From the NCBI RefSeq assembly GCF_016593255.1, contig NZ_AP023212.1, positions 1,644,501 through 1,708,500 of the forward strand: a stretch of 64,000 nt of DNA, given 5' to 3'. Shown here piece by piece: positions 55,051-64,000 of the stretch (position 1 is the first letter of the stretch; each line of letters starts with the position of its first letter). The stretch is from Hydrogenimonas urashimensis. Lineage in GTDB: Bacteria > Campylobacterota > Campylobacteria > Campylobacterales > Hydrogenimonadaceae. The notes under the pieces were generated by a model, which saw only the letters and a program-made list of their open reading frames with translations, was not told where the DNA came from and did no database searches. Position numbers and translations under genes: made by a program.

Positions 55051-55440
55051 ATGCATATTCATCCCCACGGTATCAGGATCGATCTTCACAGGATCGGTGG
55101 CGAAGTCTACGCGGAACTCGCCCTGCGGGGCAGACTGACCCATGAAGATTACGAAACGTTTGTTCCCGTTATCGAAAACGCGATGCGGGGGCTTCCGTCC
55201 GGGTCACTGAATCTGATCATCGATATGCGCCGTTTCGAAGGGTGGACGCCCCGCGCGGCATGGGACGATTTCAGGTTCGGCCTCGAGTGGCGTAAGGATA
55301 TCCGCAAAATGGCGGTCGTCGGAGAGAGAAAATGGGAGGCGCTTTTCGCGAAGATGGCAGACTGGATGATCAGTGGCGAAGCGAAATACTTCGAGACGAT
55401 GGAGGAGGCGCGCCATTGGCTGCTGAACCGCAAAAGCTGA
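55051..55440 (+). CDS. SpoIIAA-like (STAS-fold) protein
   Basis: The 129-residue protein fits the SpoIIAA-like family: AELALRGRLTHEDYETFVPVIENAM, SLNLIIDMRRFEGWTPRAAWDDFRFGLEW, RKMAVVGERKWEALFAKMADWMISGEAKYFETMEEARHWL. Such stand-alone STAS-fold proteins bind small hydrophobic ligands or partner proteins; there is no anti-sigma partner here. AAAGGAG precedes the ATG. It overlaps the next small gene by 25 bases. Confidence 0.85.
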   Translation: MHIHPHGIRIDLHRIGGEVYAELALRGRLTHEDYETFVPVIENAMRGLPSGSLNLIIDMRRFEGWTPRAAWDDFRFGLEWRKDIRKMAVVGERKWEALFAKMADWMISGEAKYFETMEEARHWLLNRKS

Positions 55441-55718
55441 GCGAGAAGATTGCCAGGCAGATCGCGCAGATCGCGAAGGAGTCGGTCAGGATCGATATAG
55501 AGATTCTGCGATTTCTCAAAGAGGATTTCGAGGAAATCCGGCGCATCGCCAAGGAACAGGGGATCTCTCCGGCGAAACTCGCGGTGACGATCCTGGAGGG
55601 AATCAAAAAGGGACTGGTCGAAGGGGGCGTGGAGAGCCTCGAACTGGTCCGGGATATTCTCGACAGATCACGAGATGAACTTGTCGATCTCGAAAAGAGA
55701 TGGCGCGATAAAACGTAG
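55416..55718 (+). CDS. Small helical protein coupled to the SpoIIAA-like gene
   Basis: A 100-residue, fully helical, highly charged protein (IARQIAQIAKESVRIDIEILRFLKEDFEEIRRIAKEQG). I do not recognise it. The best start is TTG at 55416, since GGAGG lies 8-12 bases upstream; there is no ATG nearby in frame. It resembles small phasin- or ligand-carrier-like proteins in its amphipathic helices, but no function can be given. Overlap with the SpoIIAA-like gene suggests joint synthesis. Confidence 0.65.
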   Translation: MAAEPQKLSEKIARQIAQIAKESVRIDIEILRFLKEDFEEIRRIAKEQGISPAKLAVTILEGIKKGLVEGGVESLELVRDILDRSRDELVDLEKRWRDKT

Positions 55719-55734
55719 AAAAGCTTACATTTGA

Positions 55735-55740
55735 TATAAT
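55735..55740 (+). promoter_or_regulatory. -10 box upstream of the class V aminotransferase
   Basis: TATAAT lies 30 bases before the ATG at 55771. The leader contains AAAGGTAGGG as ribosome site. Confidence 0.5.
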
Positions 55741-55770
55741 CACCCCAAATTCAGATAGTAAAGGTAGGGA

Positions 55771-56879
55771 ATGCTGCTGTTTACCCCGGGGCCCACACCT
55801 GTGCCCGAAGAGGTCCGTATGGCGATGGCCGGACCGACGATCCATCATAGAACCCCCGAATTCGAAGCGATTTTCAAAAAGGCCCGCGAAAGGCTGATGC
55901 GGCTTTTTGGGATGGATGAGTGTGTCGTGCTGGCATCCAGCGGAACGGGCGCGATGGAGGCGTGCGTGACCAATCTGTGCCGCCGAAAGGCGCTGACTGT
56001 CAATGCGGGAAAATTCGGCGAGCGGTTCGGAAAGATCGTCGAAGCGTTCGGACTCGGGCATGTCGAACTCAAATACGCATGGGATACCCCGGCCGATGTG
56101 GAAGACATCAAGGCGGCGCTCGCCGATGATCCGGATATCGACGCGCTCTGCATACAGATAAGCGAGAGCGCCGGCGGCCTCCGCCATCCGGTGGAAGAGA
56201 TCGCGGCGGTGGTCAAAGCGGTCAACCCCGATATCATGGTTATCGCCGACGGCATCACGGCCGTGGGCGTGGAACCGATCGATGTCACCCATATCGACGC
56301 CCTGGTCGCAGGCAGCCAGAAAGCGCTGATGCTGCCGCCGGGAATGGCGATGATCGGCCTCAGTGACGCAGCCGTCAAAAAGATCGGCGAAGGGAACGGC
56401 TACTACTTCAATCTCGCCGATGAAATCAAAAAACAGCAGAAAAACACCACCGCCTATACGGCGCCGACCACCCTCATCATCGGGCTTGAGAAGGTGCTCG
56501 AGATGATCGAGAAGCAGGGGTACGAAGAGTTCTACCGAAAGACGCGGGCGAGGGCCCTTGCGACCCGTGCCGCGTTGGAGGCGATTGGGTGTCAGCTCTA
56601 TCCGAAAGCGCCGGCTCTCTCCATGAGCGCCGTCTTCGACGAAGAGGCCAACATGGTGCGATTGATCCTCAAAACGGAATTCGGTGTCAATATCGCGGGC
56701 GGGCAGGAGCACCTGAAGGGAAAACTCTTCCGCATCAACCAGATGGGGCTCATTCCCGTCTACGAGAGCGCGTGGGTCGTCAACGCCGTCGAATGGGCTT
56801 TCGACAGGATGGACCGCCGTCCCTATGACGGCATGGCGTCGAAAGTCTTCAACGAAGTCTACTACGCAAACGAGAACGC

Positions 56880-56883
<4 letters not shown>
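55771..56883 (+). CDS. Class V aminotransferase (alanine-glyoxylate/serine type)
   Basis: The 370-residue PLP enzyme begins with LLFTPGPTPVPEEVRMAMAGPTIHHRTPEF and has ASSGTGAMEACVTNL, VIADGITAVGVEPIDV (PLP Asp), and the Schiff-base lysine in ALVAGSQKALMLPPGM. Close families are serine-glyoxylate, alanine-glyoxylate and serine-pyruvate transaminases; some relatives work in serine synthesis. The exact substrate cannot be told. It is coupled by ATGA to the HisZ-like gene and heads the line toward purA. Confidence 0.88.
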
Positions 56884-58998
<2,115 letters not shown>

Positions 58999-58999
<1 letters not shown>

Positions 59000-59105
59000 T
59001 GGTCCATGGTCGATGGCCGATGGTGACGTATCCTTGCCTCCCGCTCATTGGCCATCGGGACAGACGCACCAAAACTGCCCGCTTCCCGTTTCCGGCATTT
59101 CGCTT
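58999..59105. repeat. Heptad-repeat element 3 (purA-fliJ gap)
   Basis: Four in-phase 7-base units ATGGTCC, ATGGTCG, ATGGCCG, ATGGTGA run from 58999 to 59026, starting on the last base of the purA stop. CATTGGCCATCG (59046-59057) is an inverted copy of part of them. A second, unrelated heptad set, CCCGCTT, CCCGTTT, CCGGCAT, TTCGCTT, occupies 59078-59105. The 124-base gap holds nothing else. Confidence 0.75.
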
Positions 59106-59123
59106 TCCCGAAAGGGGCAACCC

Positions 59124-59558
59124 GTGAAAAACTACAAGGCCCTCACGAAGCTTCGCAAGCGACAGTTCGAGCAGGCGGAGCAGGCGATGGCGTCGGCCAA
59201 TGCCGCACTGCAGAAACTCCTGGAGAAAAAAGAGGCATTGCGGGCCGACGCGCGGGCCGTGGAACCCCCGAAAGAGGGGCTTGGAACGCAGCTGAACGCC
59301 ATGCTTTCCCAGAAAAAGGCCATCAAACGGGCACTCGAAGCCCTCGAGTACGAGATCGATGCCGCCATGCGGGCCAAAAAGGAGAAGGAGCGTCTGCTCA
59401 AAGCCGCCCATATCGCGTACGAACAGGCCAAAAGCATCGAATCCCAGGCTGAGAAGATCGTACTGGAAAAGGCGGCGAGAGCCAATCGGAACAGGCTTGA
59501 TGAGATCGCATCCCAGCGCTTCTGGCGCGATCGAAACGAGTGGAAAGGGAGGGAGTGA
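59124..59558 (+). CDS. fliJ: Flagellar export protein FliJ-like
   Basis: The 144-residue coiled-coil protein (NYKALTKLRKRQFEQAEQAMASANAALQKLLEKKEALRAD) has the length and two-helix layout of FliJ, the central stalk that activates the flagellar export ATPase FliI. Primary sequence alone is weak, but the position after purA matches H. pylori HP0256, reported as its FliJ. The start is GTG with AAAGGGG upstream. It shares TGATG with the next gene. Confidence 0.72.
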   Translation: MKNYKALTKLRKRQFEQAEQAMASANAALQKLLEKKEALRADARAVEPPKEGLGTQLNAMLSQKKAIKRALEALEYEIDAAMRAKKEKERLLKAAHIAYEQAKSIESQAEKIVLEKAARANRNRLDEIASQRFWRDRNEWKGRE

Positions 59559-60082
59559 TGAAGTCTCTTGCGGTGATCGTGCTGCCGATGCTGCTTTTGG
59601 CGGAGACGACGAAGCCGCTTGAGTGCAACAAGATCTTCGAGGAGCGGAAACAGGAGCTGGTGCTCAAACTCGAAGAGATCGACGAGGCGCGACAGGCGTA
59701 CGAGGCGCTCAAGGCCGCCACCGAAGAGATGTTTCGAAAAAAAGAGGCGCTCCTGGCGAAAAAGGAGGCCGATCTCAACGCGACGCGCCTGAAACTCGAA
59801 GCGGAGCGAAAAGAGATCGAAAAGCTGATCGCCCGAAACGAAGAGCTGCTCAAAGCGATCAAGGAGGCCAAAGCCGACAAAGTTTCCAAGACGTATGCGA
59901 AGATGAAAGCCTCCGCGGCGGCGCAGATTCTCGAGCGGATGAGGGCACAGGAGGCCGCTTCGATTCTGGCGACACTCAAACCCAAAAGCGTGGGGCAGAT
60001 TCTTTCGAAAATGGATCCGGCCAAAGCGTCGAAGATCACCCTACTGCTCCAGGATCGGCTGCCCAGCGGAAAGAAAAAATAG
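59558..60082 (+). CDS. motE: MotE-like periplasmic motility chaperone
   Basis: The 174-residue protein has a signal peptide (residues 1-18), a long coiled coil (about 30-110) and a C-terminal MgtE-N-like domain (KMKASAAAQILERMRAQEAASILATLKPKSVGQILSKMDPAKASKITLLL). This matches the MotE family, which helps MotB at the flagellar motor in Campylobacterota (Cj1496c-type proteins). It is coupled to fliJ (TGATG). A membrane-tethered N-terminus instead of cleavage is possible. Confidence 0.78.
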   Translation: MKSLAVIVLPMLLLAETTKPLECNKIFEERKQELVLKLEEIDEARQAYEALKAATEEMFRKKEALLAKKEADLNATRLKLEAERKEIEKLIARNEELLKAIKEAKADKVSKTYAKMKASAAAQILERMRAQEAASILATLKPKSVGQILSKMDPAKASKITLLLQDRLPSGKKK

Positions 60083-60187
60083 AAACAGAAATTCCGGTTT
60101 TTAACTCCTTTCTTACATATCTTTCGATAAACTATCCCCATCCAATTCAAAACCATGCCCGCAACGGCGGGCTGCCAAAGGCGCGTT

Positions 60188-60739
60188 ATGAAGTTAAGTT
60201 TAGCCCATGCACCCTATATAGCCAACAAGATCGGAATCGATCTGGCGAACGCACCTTTTGTCGAGATCAAGCGGGGTCTTGAACCGGTTATCGAAAAGGC
60301 GAGAGAGGTCATCGAAAAAGATATCAAGAACGAACGGGCGCTCGAAGAGCGGGTCAACGAACTGCTGGAAGAGAAAGAGGACGAGATCGAGTTCATGCGG
60401 GCGGATGTCCGCCAGCTGTTTTGGATGATAAAAAAGAAACTGGCGCCGGAATATGGCGTCATCTTGAACAACGAGGAGCGCTACAGCGATCTGAGCCACA
60501 AGATTCTCAACGAACTGTGGGAAGAGGACCTGATCGACTATTCGGTCAACGAGAACCAGGTGCGCGGAGTCATCTTCAAGGCGATCGAAGAGTATATGAA
60601 ATCTTTCGAGCAGATCGAGGACGCCGTATTGGAAAAGATCTCCCACTACAAACGCAAGCTCATACCCGGAACCGAAGAGTACGATCTCATTTTCGAACGG
60701 CTCTACGAAGAAGAACTGCGGAAGCGGGGGATGATGTAA
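60188..60739 (+). CDS. DUF507 family protein
   Basis: The 183-residue protein is charged and helical (MKLSLAHAPYIANKIGIDLANAPFV at the start, LEERVNELLEEKEDEIEFMRADVRQLFWMIKKKLA in the middle). It is the DUF507 protein found directly before carA in Campylobacterota; its function is unknown. The ATG at 60188 has only a poor ribosome site (GGCGCGTT). The stop and the carA start share bases (TAATG), so the two are coupled. Confidence 0.82.
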   Translation: MKLSLAHAPYIANKIGIDLANAPFVEIKRGLEPVIEKAREVIEKDIKNERALEERVNELLEEKEDEIEFMRADVRQLFWMIKKKLAPEYGVILNNEERYSDLSHKILNELWEEDLIDYSVNENQVRGVIFKAIEEYMKSFEQIEDAVLEKISHYKRKLIPGTEEYDLIFERLYEEELRKRGMM

Positions 60740-61875
60740 TGGTCCCACTCAAACCTATCTATATCTATCTTGAGAACGGCCTGCTTCTTGAAGGGAAGAG
60801 TTTCGGTGCCGAGGGAACGCGGGTCGGCGAGATTGTTTTCAACACCTCCATGACGGGATATCAGGAGATCGTGACCGACCCCAGCTATGCCGGCCAGTTT
60901 GTCACGTTTACAATGCCAGAGATAGGAAATGTCGGCTGCAACAGGCAAGATATGGAATCCAAAGCGGCGTGGTGCAAAGGAATCATCGTCCGGCAGTACC
61001 AGGCCGAGCCCTCCAATTTCCGCAGCGAAGAGCCACTGCACGAACTTCTGAAGCGCTTCGACGTTTTGGGCATCTGCGATGTCGATACCCGCTTTCTGAC
61101 CAAAACGCTTCGGGAAGAGGGCGCGATGATGATGATAGCCTCCACGGAGATATGCGAGAAGGAGGAGCTGGCGAGGCTGCTTGCCGACGCTCCCCACATC
61201 AGCGAAGTCAACTATATCGAAGCGGTCAGCACGAAAGAGCCATACGAGCACACGACGGGCCGATACGATCCCCGTGCCTTCCGCTACAACGACGCGCCGA
61301 AACCGAAGGCGAACATCGTGGCACTCGATTTTGGCGTCAAACGGAACATTCTCAACGAGTTGACCGAAGCGGGGATGCATGTGGAGGTCGTTCCCAACTC
61401 GGTGGAGGCGGAAACGCTGATCGAGCGCTATGAAAAGGGCGATATCGACGGTGTCTTCCTCTCCAACGGTCCGGGCGATCCGCTCATCCTCAAAAAGGAG
61501 CGGGAGAAGATCGCAAAACTGATCGAGGCGAAGGTGCCGATGTTCGGTATCTGTCTTGGCCATCAACTCCTTTCCATCGCCCATGGCTACGACACGTACA
61601 AGCTGAAATTCGGCCATCACGGCGGCAACCACCCTGTCAAGAATGTCGGGACGGGTGCGGTGGAAATCACGGCGCAGAACCACAACTACAACGTGCCGGA
61701 TACCATCACGGAGATTGCGGAAGTGACCCATACGAACCTTTTTGATGGCACCATCGAAGGGGTACGCTACAAAGAGAGTCCCATTCTGTCGGTGCAACAC
61801 CATCCGGAGGCTTCTCCGGGGCCTCACGAAAGCCGTTACGTCTTTGGCGAATTTCTGAAAATGATCGAACGTTAA
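60739..61875 (+). CDS. carA: Carbamoyl-phosphate synthase small subunit
   Basis: The 378-residue glutaminase subunit supplies ammonia for carbamoyl phosphate in arginine and pyrimidine synthesis. Seen: YLENGLLLEGKSFGAEG, EIVFNTSMTGYQEIVTDPSYAGQ, LSNGPGDPL, MFGICLGHQLLSIAHG (nucleophile Cys) and SVQHHPEASPGPHESRY (His-Glu). The ATG at 60739 overlaps the DUF507 stop. carB is not in the window. Confidence 0.97.
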   Translation: MVPLKPIYIYLENGLLLEGKSFGAEGTRVGEIVFNTSMTGYQEIVTDPSYAGQFVTFTMPEIGNVGCNRQDMESKAAWCKGIIVRQYQAEPSNFRSEEPLHELLKRFDVLGICDVDTRFLTKTLREEGAMMMIASTEICEKEELARLLADAPHISEVNYIEAVSTKEPYEHTTGRYDPRAFRYNDAPKPKANIVALDFGVKRNILNELTEAGMHVEVVPNSVEAETLIERYEKGDIDGVFLSNGPGDPLILKKEREKIAKLIEAKVPMFGICLGHQLLSIAHGYDTYKLKFGHHGGNHPVKNVGTGAVEITAQNHNYNVPDTITEIAEVTHTNLFDGTIEGVRYKESPILSVQHHPEASPGPHESRYVFGEFLKMIER

Positions 61876-61878
61876 CAT

Positions 61879-61894
61879 CGCCCCTCCGGGGGCG
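61879..61894 (+). terminator. Hairpin after carA
   Basis: CGCCCC (61879-61884) pairs with GGGGCG (61889-61894) over the loop TCCG, 4 bases after the carA stop. No T run follows, so termination may be partial. Confidence 0.5.
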
Positions 61895-61896
61895 CC

Positions 61897-61917
61897 TCCA
61901 ACTTTCCACTCCCCACT
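61897..61917. repeat. Heptad repeat element 4 (carA-TonB receptor gap)
   Basis: Three in-phase 7-base units TCCAACT, TTCCACT and CCCCACT occupy 61897-61917, directly after the carA hairpin. Confidence 0.6.
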
Positions 61918-61925
61918 TTTTGAAC

Positions 61926-61957
61926 TTAACACAAAGTTAACACCCCTGTTTTATAAT
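61926..61957 (+). promoter_or_regulatory. Promoter of the TonB receptor with upstream inverted repeat
   Basis: TATAAT (61952-61957) lies 39 bases before the ATG at 61997. Just upstream is TTAAC-ACAAA-GTTAA (61926-61940), a perfect 5-base inverted repeat placed where a repressor or activator could act; its protein is unknown. A GAAGGAAA ribosome site precedes the ATG. Confidence 0.5.
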
Positions 61958-61996
61958 TCCTTTTCAAATTTCATATAAGAAATGAAGGAAACGGCA

Positions 61997-64000
61997 ATGA
62001 AGAAAGTTATCCATCTAGGCCTGTCGATCGCGGCCGCTTCAATGTTGTATGCCGAAGAGATGCAACTTGAGACGATCGAAGTGGAAGAGACGGGAACATC
62101 CATCGTCGTCAAAGACGTGGCGGGAGAAGAGGTCCGTTCGGCGGACCTGGCGGATGCGCTCTACAGACTCGATCCCAATGTCCAGCTGGTGCGCCGAAGC
62201 GGGATAGCCAACGACATCATCGTGCGGGGGATGCGCAAAGACAACATCAACGTCTTGATCGACGGCGGAAAACTCTACGGCGGCTGCCCCAACCGGATGG
62301 ACCCGCCGATTTCCCACGTCCTTGCCAACAATGTGGACAATATCGTCATCAAGGAGGGGCCCTACGATGTGGAGCATTTCGGTACGCTGACCGGACTGGT
62401 GGAGGTCAATACCCTCAAGCCCTCCCAAGAGAAACAGGGCGAAATCAACCTGAATGCCGGAAGCTGGGACTACTACAAACTGGGTGCACGATTCAGCGGC
62501 GGCAACGAATGGCTGCGGATGATGGTCGGCGGATCGACCGAAAGCAGCGGGCAGTACAAAGACGGGGACGGCAATACGCTGGCGGACCAGGTGAAAAATT
62601 TTGCGGCGGCTTCGAACAGTCCAAAGGTCAAAGGCGCTCAATATGCTCCGGAACATTACCATATGGATGCATACGAGAAGAAGACGGGGATGATCAAACT
62701 TTTTGCGGATGTGGCGGACAACCAGGAGCTTAGGCTGAGCTACACCGTCAACCAGAGCGACGACGTGATGTACCCCAGCACGCCGATGGACGCCAAAGAG
62801 GACAACTCCAATCTCTTCAACGCCGAATACATCGTCCGCAACCTCGGAGAGTGGTCGAAAAAACTTAAGCTGAAATTCTACAACTCCTGGGTCTACCATC
62901 CGATGGGGAACTATTACAGACGATCGGCCGTCGCGAAAGGTATCATCGAAAACATAATGCATTCACGTATCTATGGCGGCGTCGTCAAGAACAGCATGGA
63001 CCTCTACGGGGGGACTCTGAAAATTGGTGTCGATGCGAGCCGCCGTACGTGGGATGGCGAGTATCGCTCATCGAAAGGTCTTCCTTTTGACGGCAAGGCG
63101 AGCATCGACAACTCGAAAACCAAGGATGTCGGAGTGTTCGCCAACTATACCAAAACGATCGGCGCTTTCGACCTCGACGCGGGTGTGCGCTACGACATGG
63201 CCCGTGTCGAATCCGATGTGCCCGAAACGGAGACCAACGATTACAACGCATTCGGAGGATATCTCTTCGGCACCTATCGTCTTGATGAACAGATGAGGTT
63301 ATTCGGAGGCGTAGGGACATCCATCCGTGTGCCGGATGGCAAAGAGCTCTATTTCCAGGACAAGGTGGGTGGCGCTTTACACGGCAATCCTGACCTGAAC
63401 GAGGTGCGCAATACGCAGGTGGATATCGGGATGGAAGCGGAGGCGTTCGAAAGCGCGACGGTGCGCATCAAAGGATTTTATTCAAAATTGAAGGATTTCA
63501 TATTCTACAACAACACCTATCCCATTGCTCCCGATGTCAAAGGAAGATACGAAAACCAGGATGCCACACTCTATGGGATATCGGTCGACGGCACATACGC
63601 TTTGAACGACGAAATCTATTTCGATGGCGGCATCGCCTGGCTGCGCGGAAAAAAAGATGATCCGCTGACCGGTCAGAGTGACAAAGATATGCCCAATATA
63701 GCGCCGCTGAAGGGAACGCTGGGCGCCAACTGGGATTTCGACGAAACAGCGACGGCACGCCTTGCGATGGTAGCGGCCGGCGGATGGAGAGATTACGACG
63801 GTGACAATGGCGAGCAGCGCCTCCCCGGGTATGCCGTCTTCAATTTCAAGCTGAAAAAAGATTTCCTCAATCGCTACGAAGTGACACTGGGCGTCGACAA
63901 TATTTTCGACAAAACCTACGCCATCACCAACACCTACGCCGACATGACCCTGGTCACCGGCGGCCAACCGATGCTTCTGAACGAACCGGGACGCTATATC
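61997..64000 (+). CDS. TonB-dependent receptor, OprC/NosA copper type, C-terminus cut by window edge
   Basis: At least 668 codons are visible. A signal peptide (about 1-19) precedes a TonB-box-like ETIEVEE and a plug with DLADALYRLDPNVQLVRRSGI, DIIVRGMRKDNINVLIDGG. The plug motif GGCPNRMDPP places Cys97 and Met101 four apart, and VYHPMGNYY gives His301-x-Met303 in the barrel. In Pseudomonas OprC copper is bound by Cys143, Met147, His323 and Met325, with the same spacings. Copper import, perhaps for nitrous oxide reductase or oxidases, is therefore likely. Confidence 0.85.
   Translation, partial: MKKVIHLGLSIAAASMLYAEEMQLETIEVEETGTSIVVKDVAGEEVRSADLADALYRLDPNVQLVRRSGIANDIIVRGMRKDNINVLIDGGKLYGGCPNRMDPPISHVLANNVDNIVIKEGPYDVEHFGTLTGLVEVNTLKPSQEKQGEINLNAGSWDYYKLGARFSGGNEWLRMMVGGSTESSGQYKDGDGNTLADQVKNFAAASNSPKVKGAQYAPEHYHMDAYEKKTGMIKLFADVADNQELRLSYTVNQSDDVMYPSTPMDAKEDNSNLFNAEYIVRNLGEWSKKLKLKFYNSWVYHPMGNYYRRSAVAKGIIENIMHSRIYGGVVKNSMDLYGGTLKIGVDASRRTWDGEYRSSKGLPFDGKASIDNSKTKDVGVFANYTKTIGAFDLDAGVRYDMARVESDVPETETNDYNAFGGYLFGTYRLDEQMRLFGGVGTSIRVPDGKELYFQDKVGGALHGNPDLNEVRNTQVDIGMEAEAFESATVRIKGFYSKLKDFIFYNNTYPIAPDVKGRYENQDATLYGISVDGTYALNDEIYFDGGIAWLRGKKDDPLTGQSDKDMPNIAPLKGTLGANWDFDETATARLAMVAAGGWRDYDGDNGEQRLPGYAVFNFKLKKDFLNRYEVTLGVDNIFDKTYAITNTYADMTLVTGGQPMLLNEPGRYI

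Overview
The window comes from the chromosome of a member of the Campylobacterota (formerly Epsilonproteobacteria), most likely an environmental one. Supporting markers are a CiaB-family protein, a four-cysteine BioB with its short campylobacterial N-terminus, futalosine-pathway menaquinone genes (mqnA, mqnD), a DUF507-carA pair, purA-fliJ-motE, fliQ-murB, and NeuB-type sugar genes beside a Maf glycosyltransferase and flagellin. Base composition looks well above that of Campylobacter or Helicobacter: single lines counted by hand gave about 62% G+C in topA and about 47% in the maf gene. Hydrogenimonas-like lineages would fit, but the genus cannot be fixed from this window. Genes are tightly packed, with many ATGA or TTGA overlaps and no gene-free gap above about 190 bases. 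I saw no rRNA, tRNA, IS element, prophage or CRISPR array.

Layout. 1-8566 (minus): a secreted amidohydrolase cut by the window edge, a large MscS-family channel, a YceI-like protein, an unknown membrane protein and CiaB. 8698-12753: rdgB, a YajR-like MFS transporter, and molybdopterin genes moaD-moaE-moeA. 12906-19895 (plus): mqnA, a di-heme cytochrome c peroxidase, a GGDEF-EAL protein and a large NAD-glutamate dehydrogenase. 19920-24800: gltX, a SurA-like chaperone, accC-accB and dcd, in the order and orientation I recall for C. jejuni Cj1288c-Cj1292. 24797-31332: a c-type cytochrome, a three-gene secreted operon (LamG-like/OmpA protein, unknown protein, beta-propeller), asnB and a methyltransferase.

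31403-42664 is a flagellin glycosylation island. Seven tightly coupled genes (legB, legC, neuD-like, neuB/legI, neuC/legG, ptmE, neuA/legF) should make a CMP-activated legionaminic-acid-type sugar. A Maf-type transferase follows, then a very short flagellin and fliD on the opposite strand. Both of the latter have textbook sigma-28 promoters, and the flagellin leader has a 5' hairpin with GGA in its loop, as expected for a CsrA target.

42792-64000 is mostly housekeeping: topA, a YfcE-like phosphodiesterase, bioB, a cation:proton antiporter, aroK, an AMIN-domain protein, an FtsB-like protein, eno, recA, mqnD, fliQ, murB, a split YeeE/YedE sulfur transporter, a SpoIIAA-like gene with a small partner, a class V aminotransferase, a HisZ-like gene, purA, fliJ, motE, DUF507, carA, and a TonB receptor (cut by the right edge) with the copper-binding residue pattern of OprC.

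Two genome-level signals are not explained by the genes. First, several intergenic regions begin at or near a stop codon with 7-base tandem repeats. The unit differs between sites but the period is fixed, and at two sites inverted copies build long hairpins. Second, four genes have a TATAAT box 6-8 bases before the start codon and no ribosome-binding site, which suggests leaderless transcripts.
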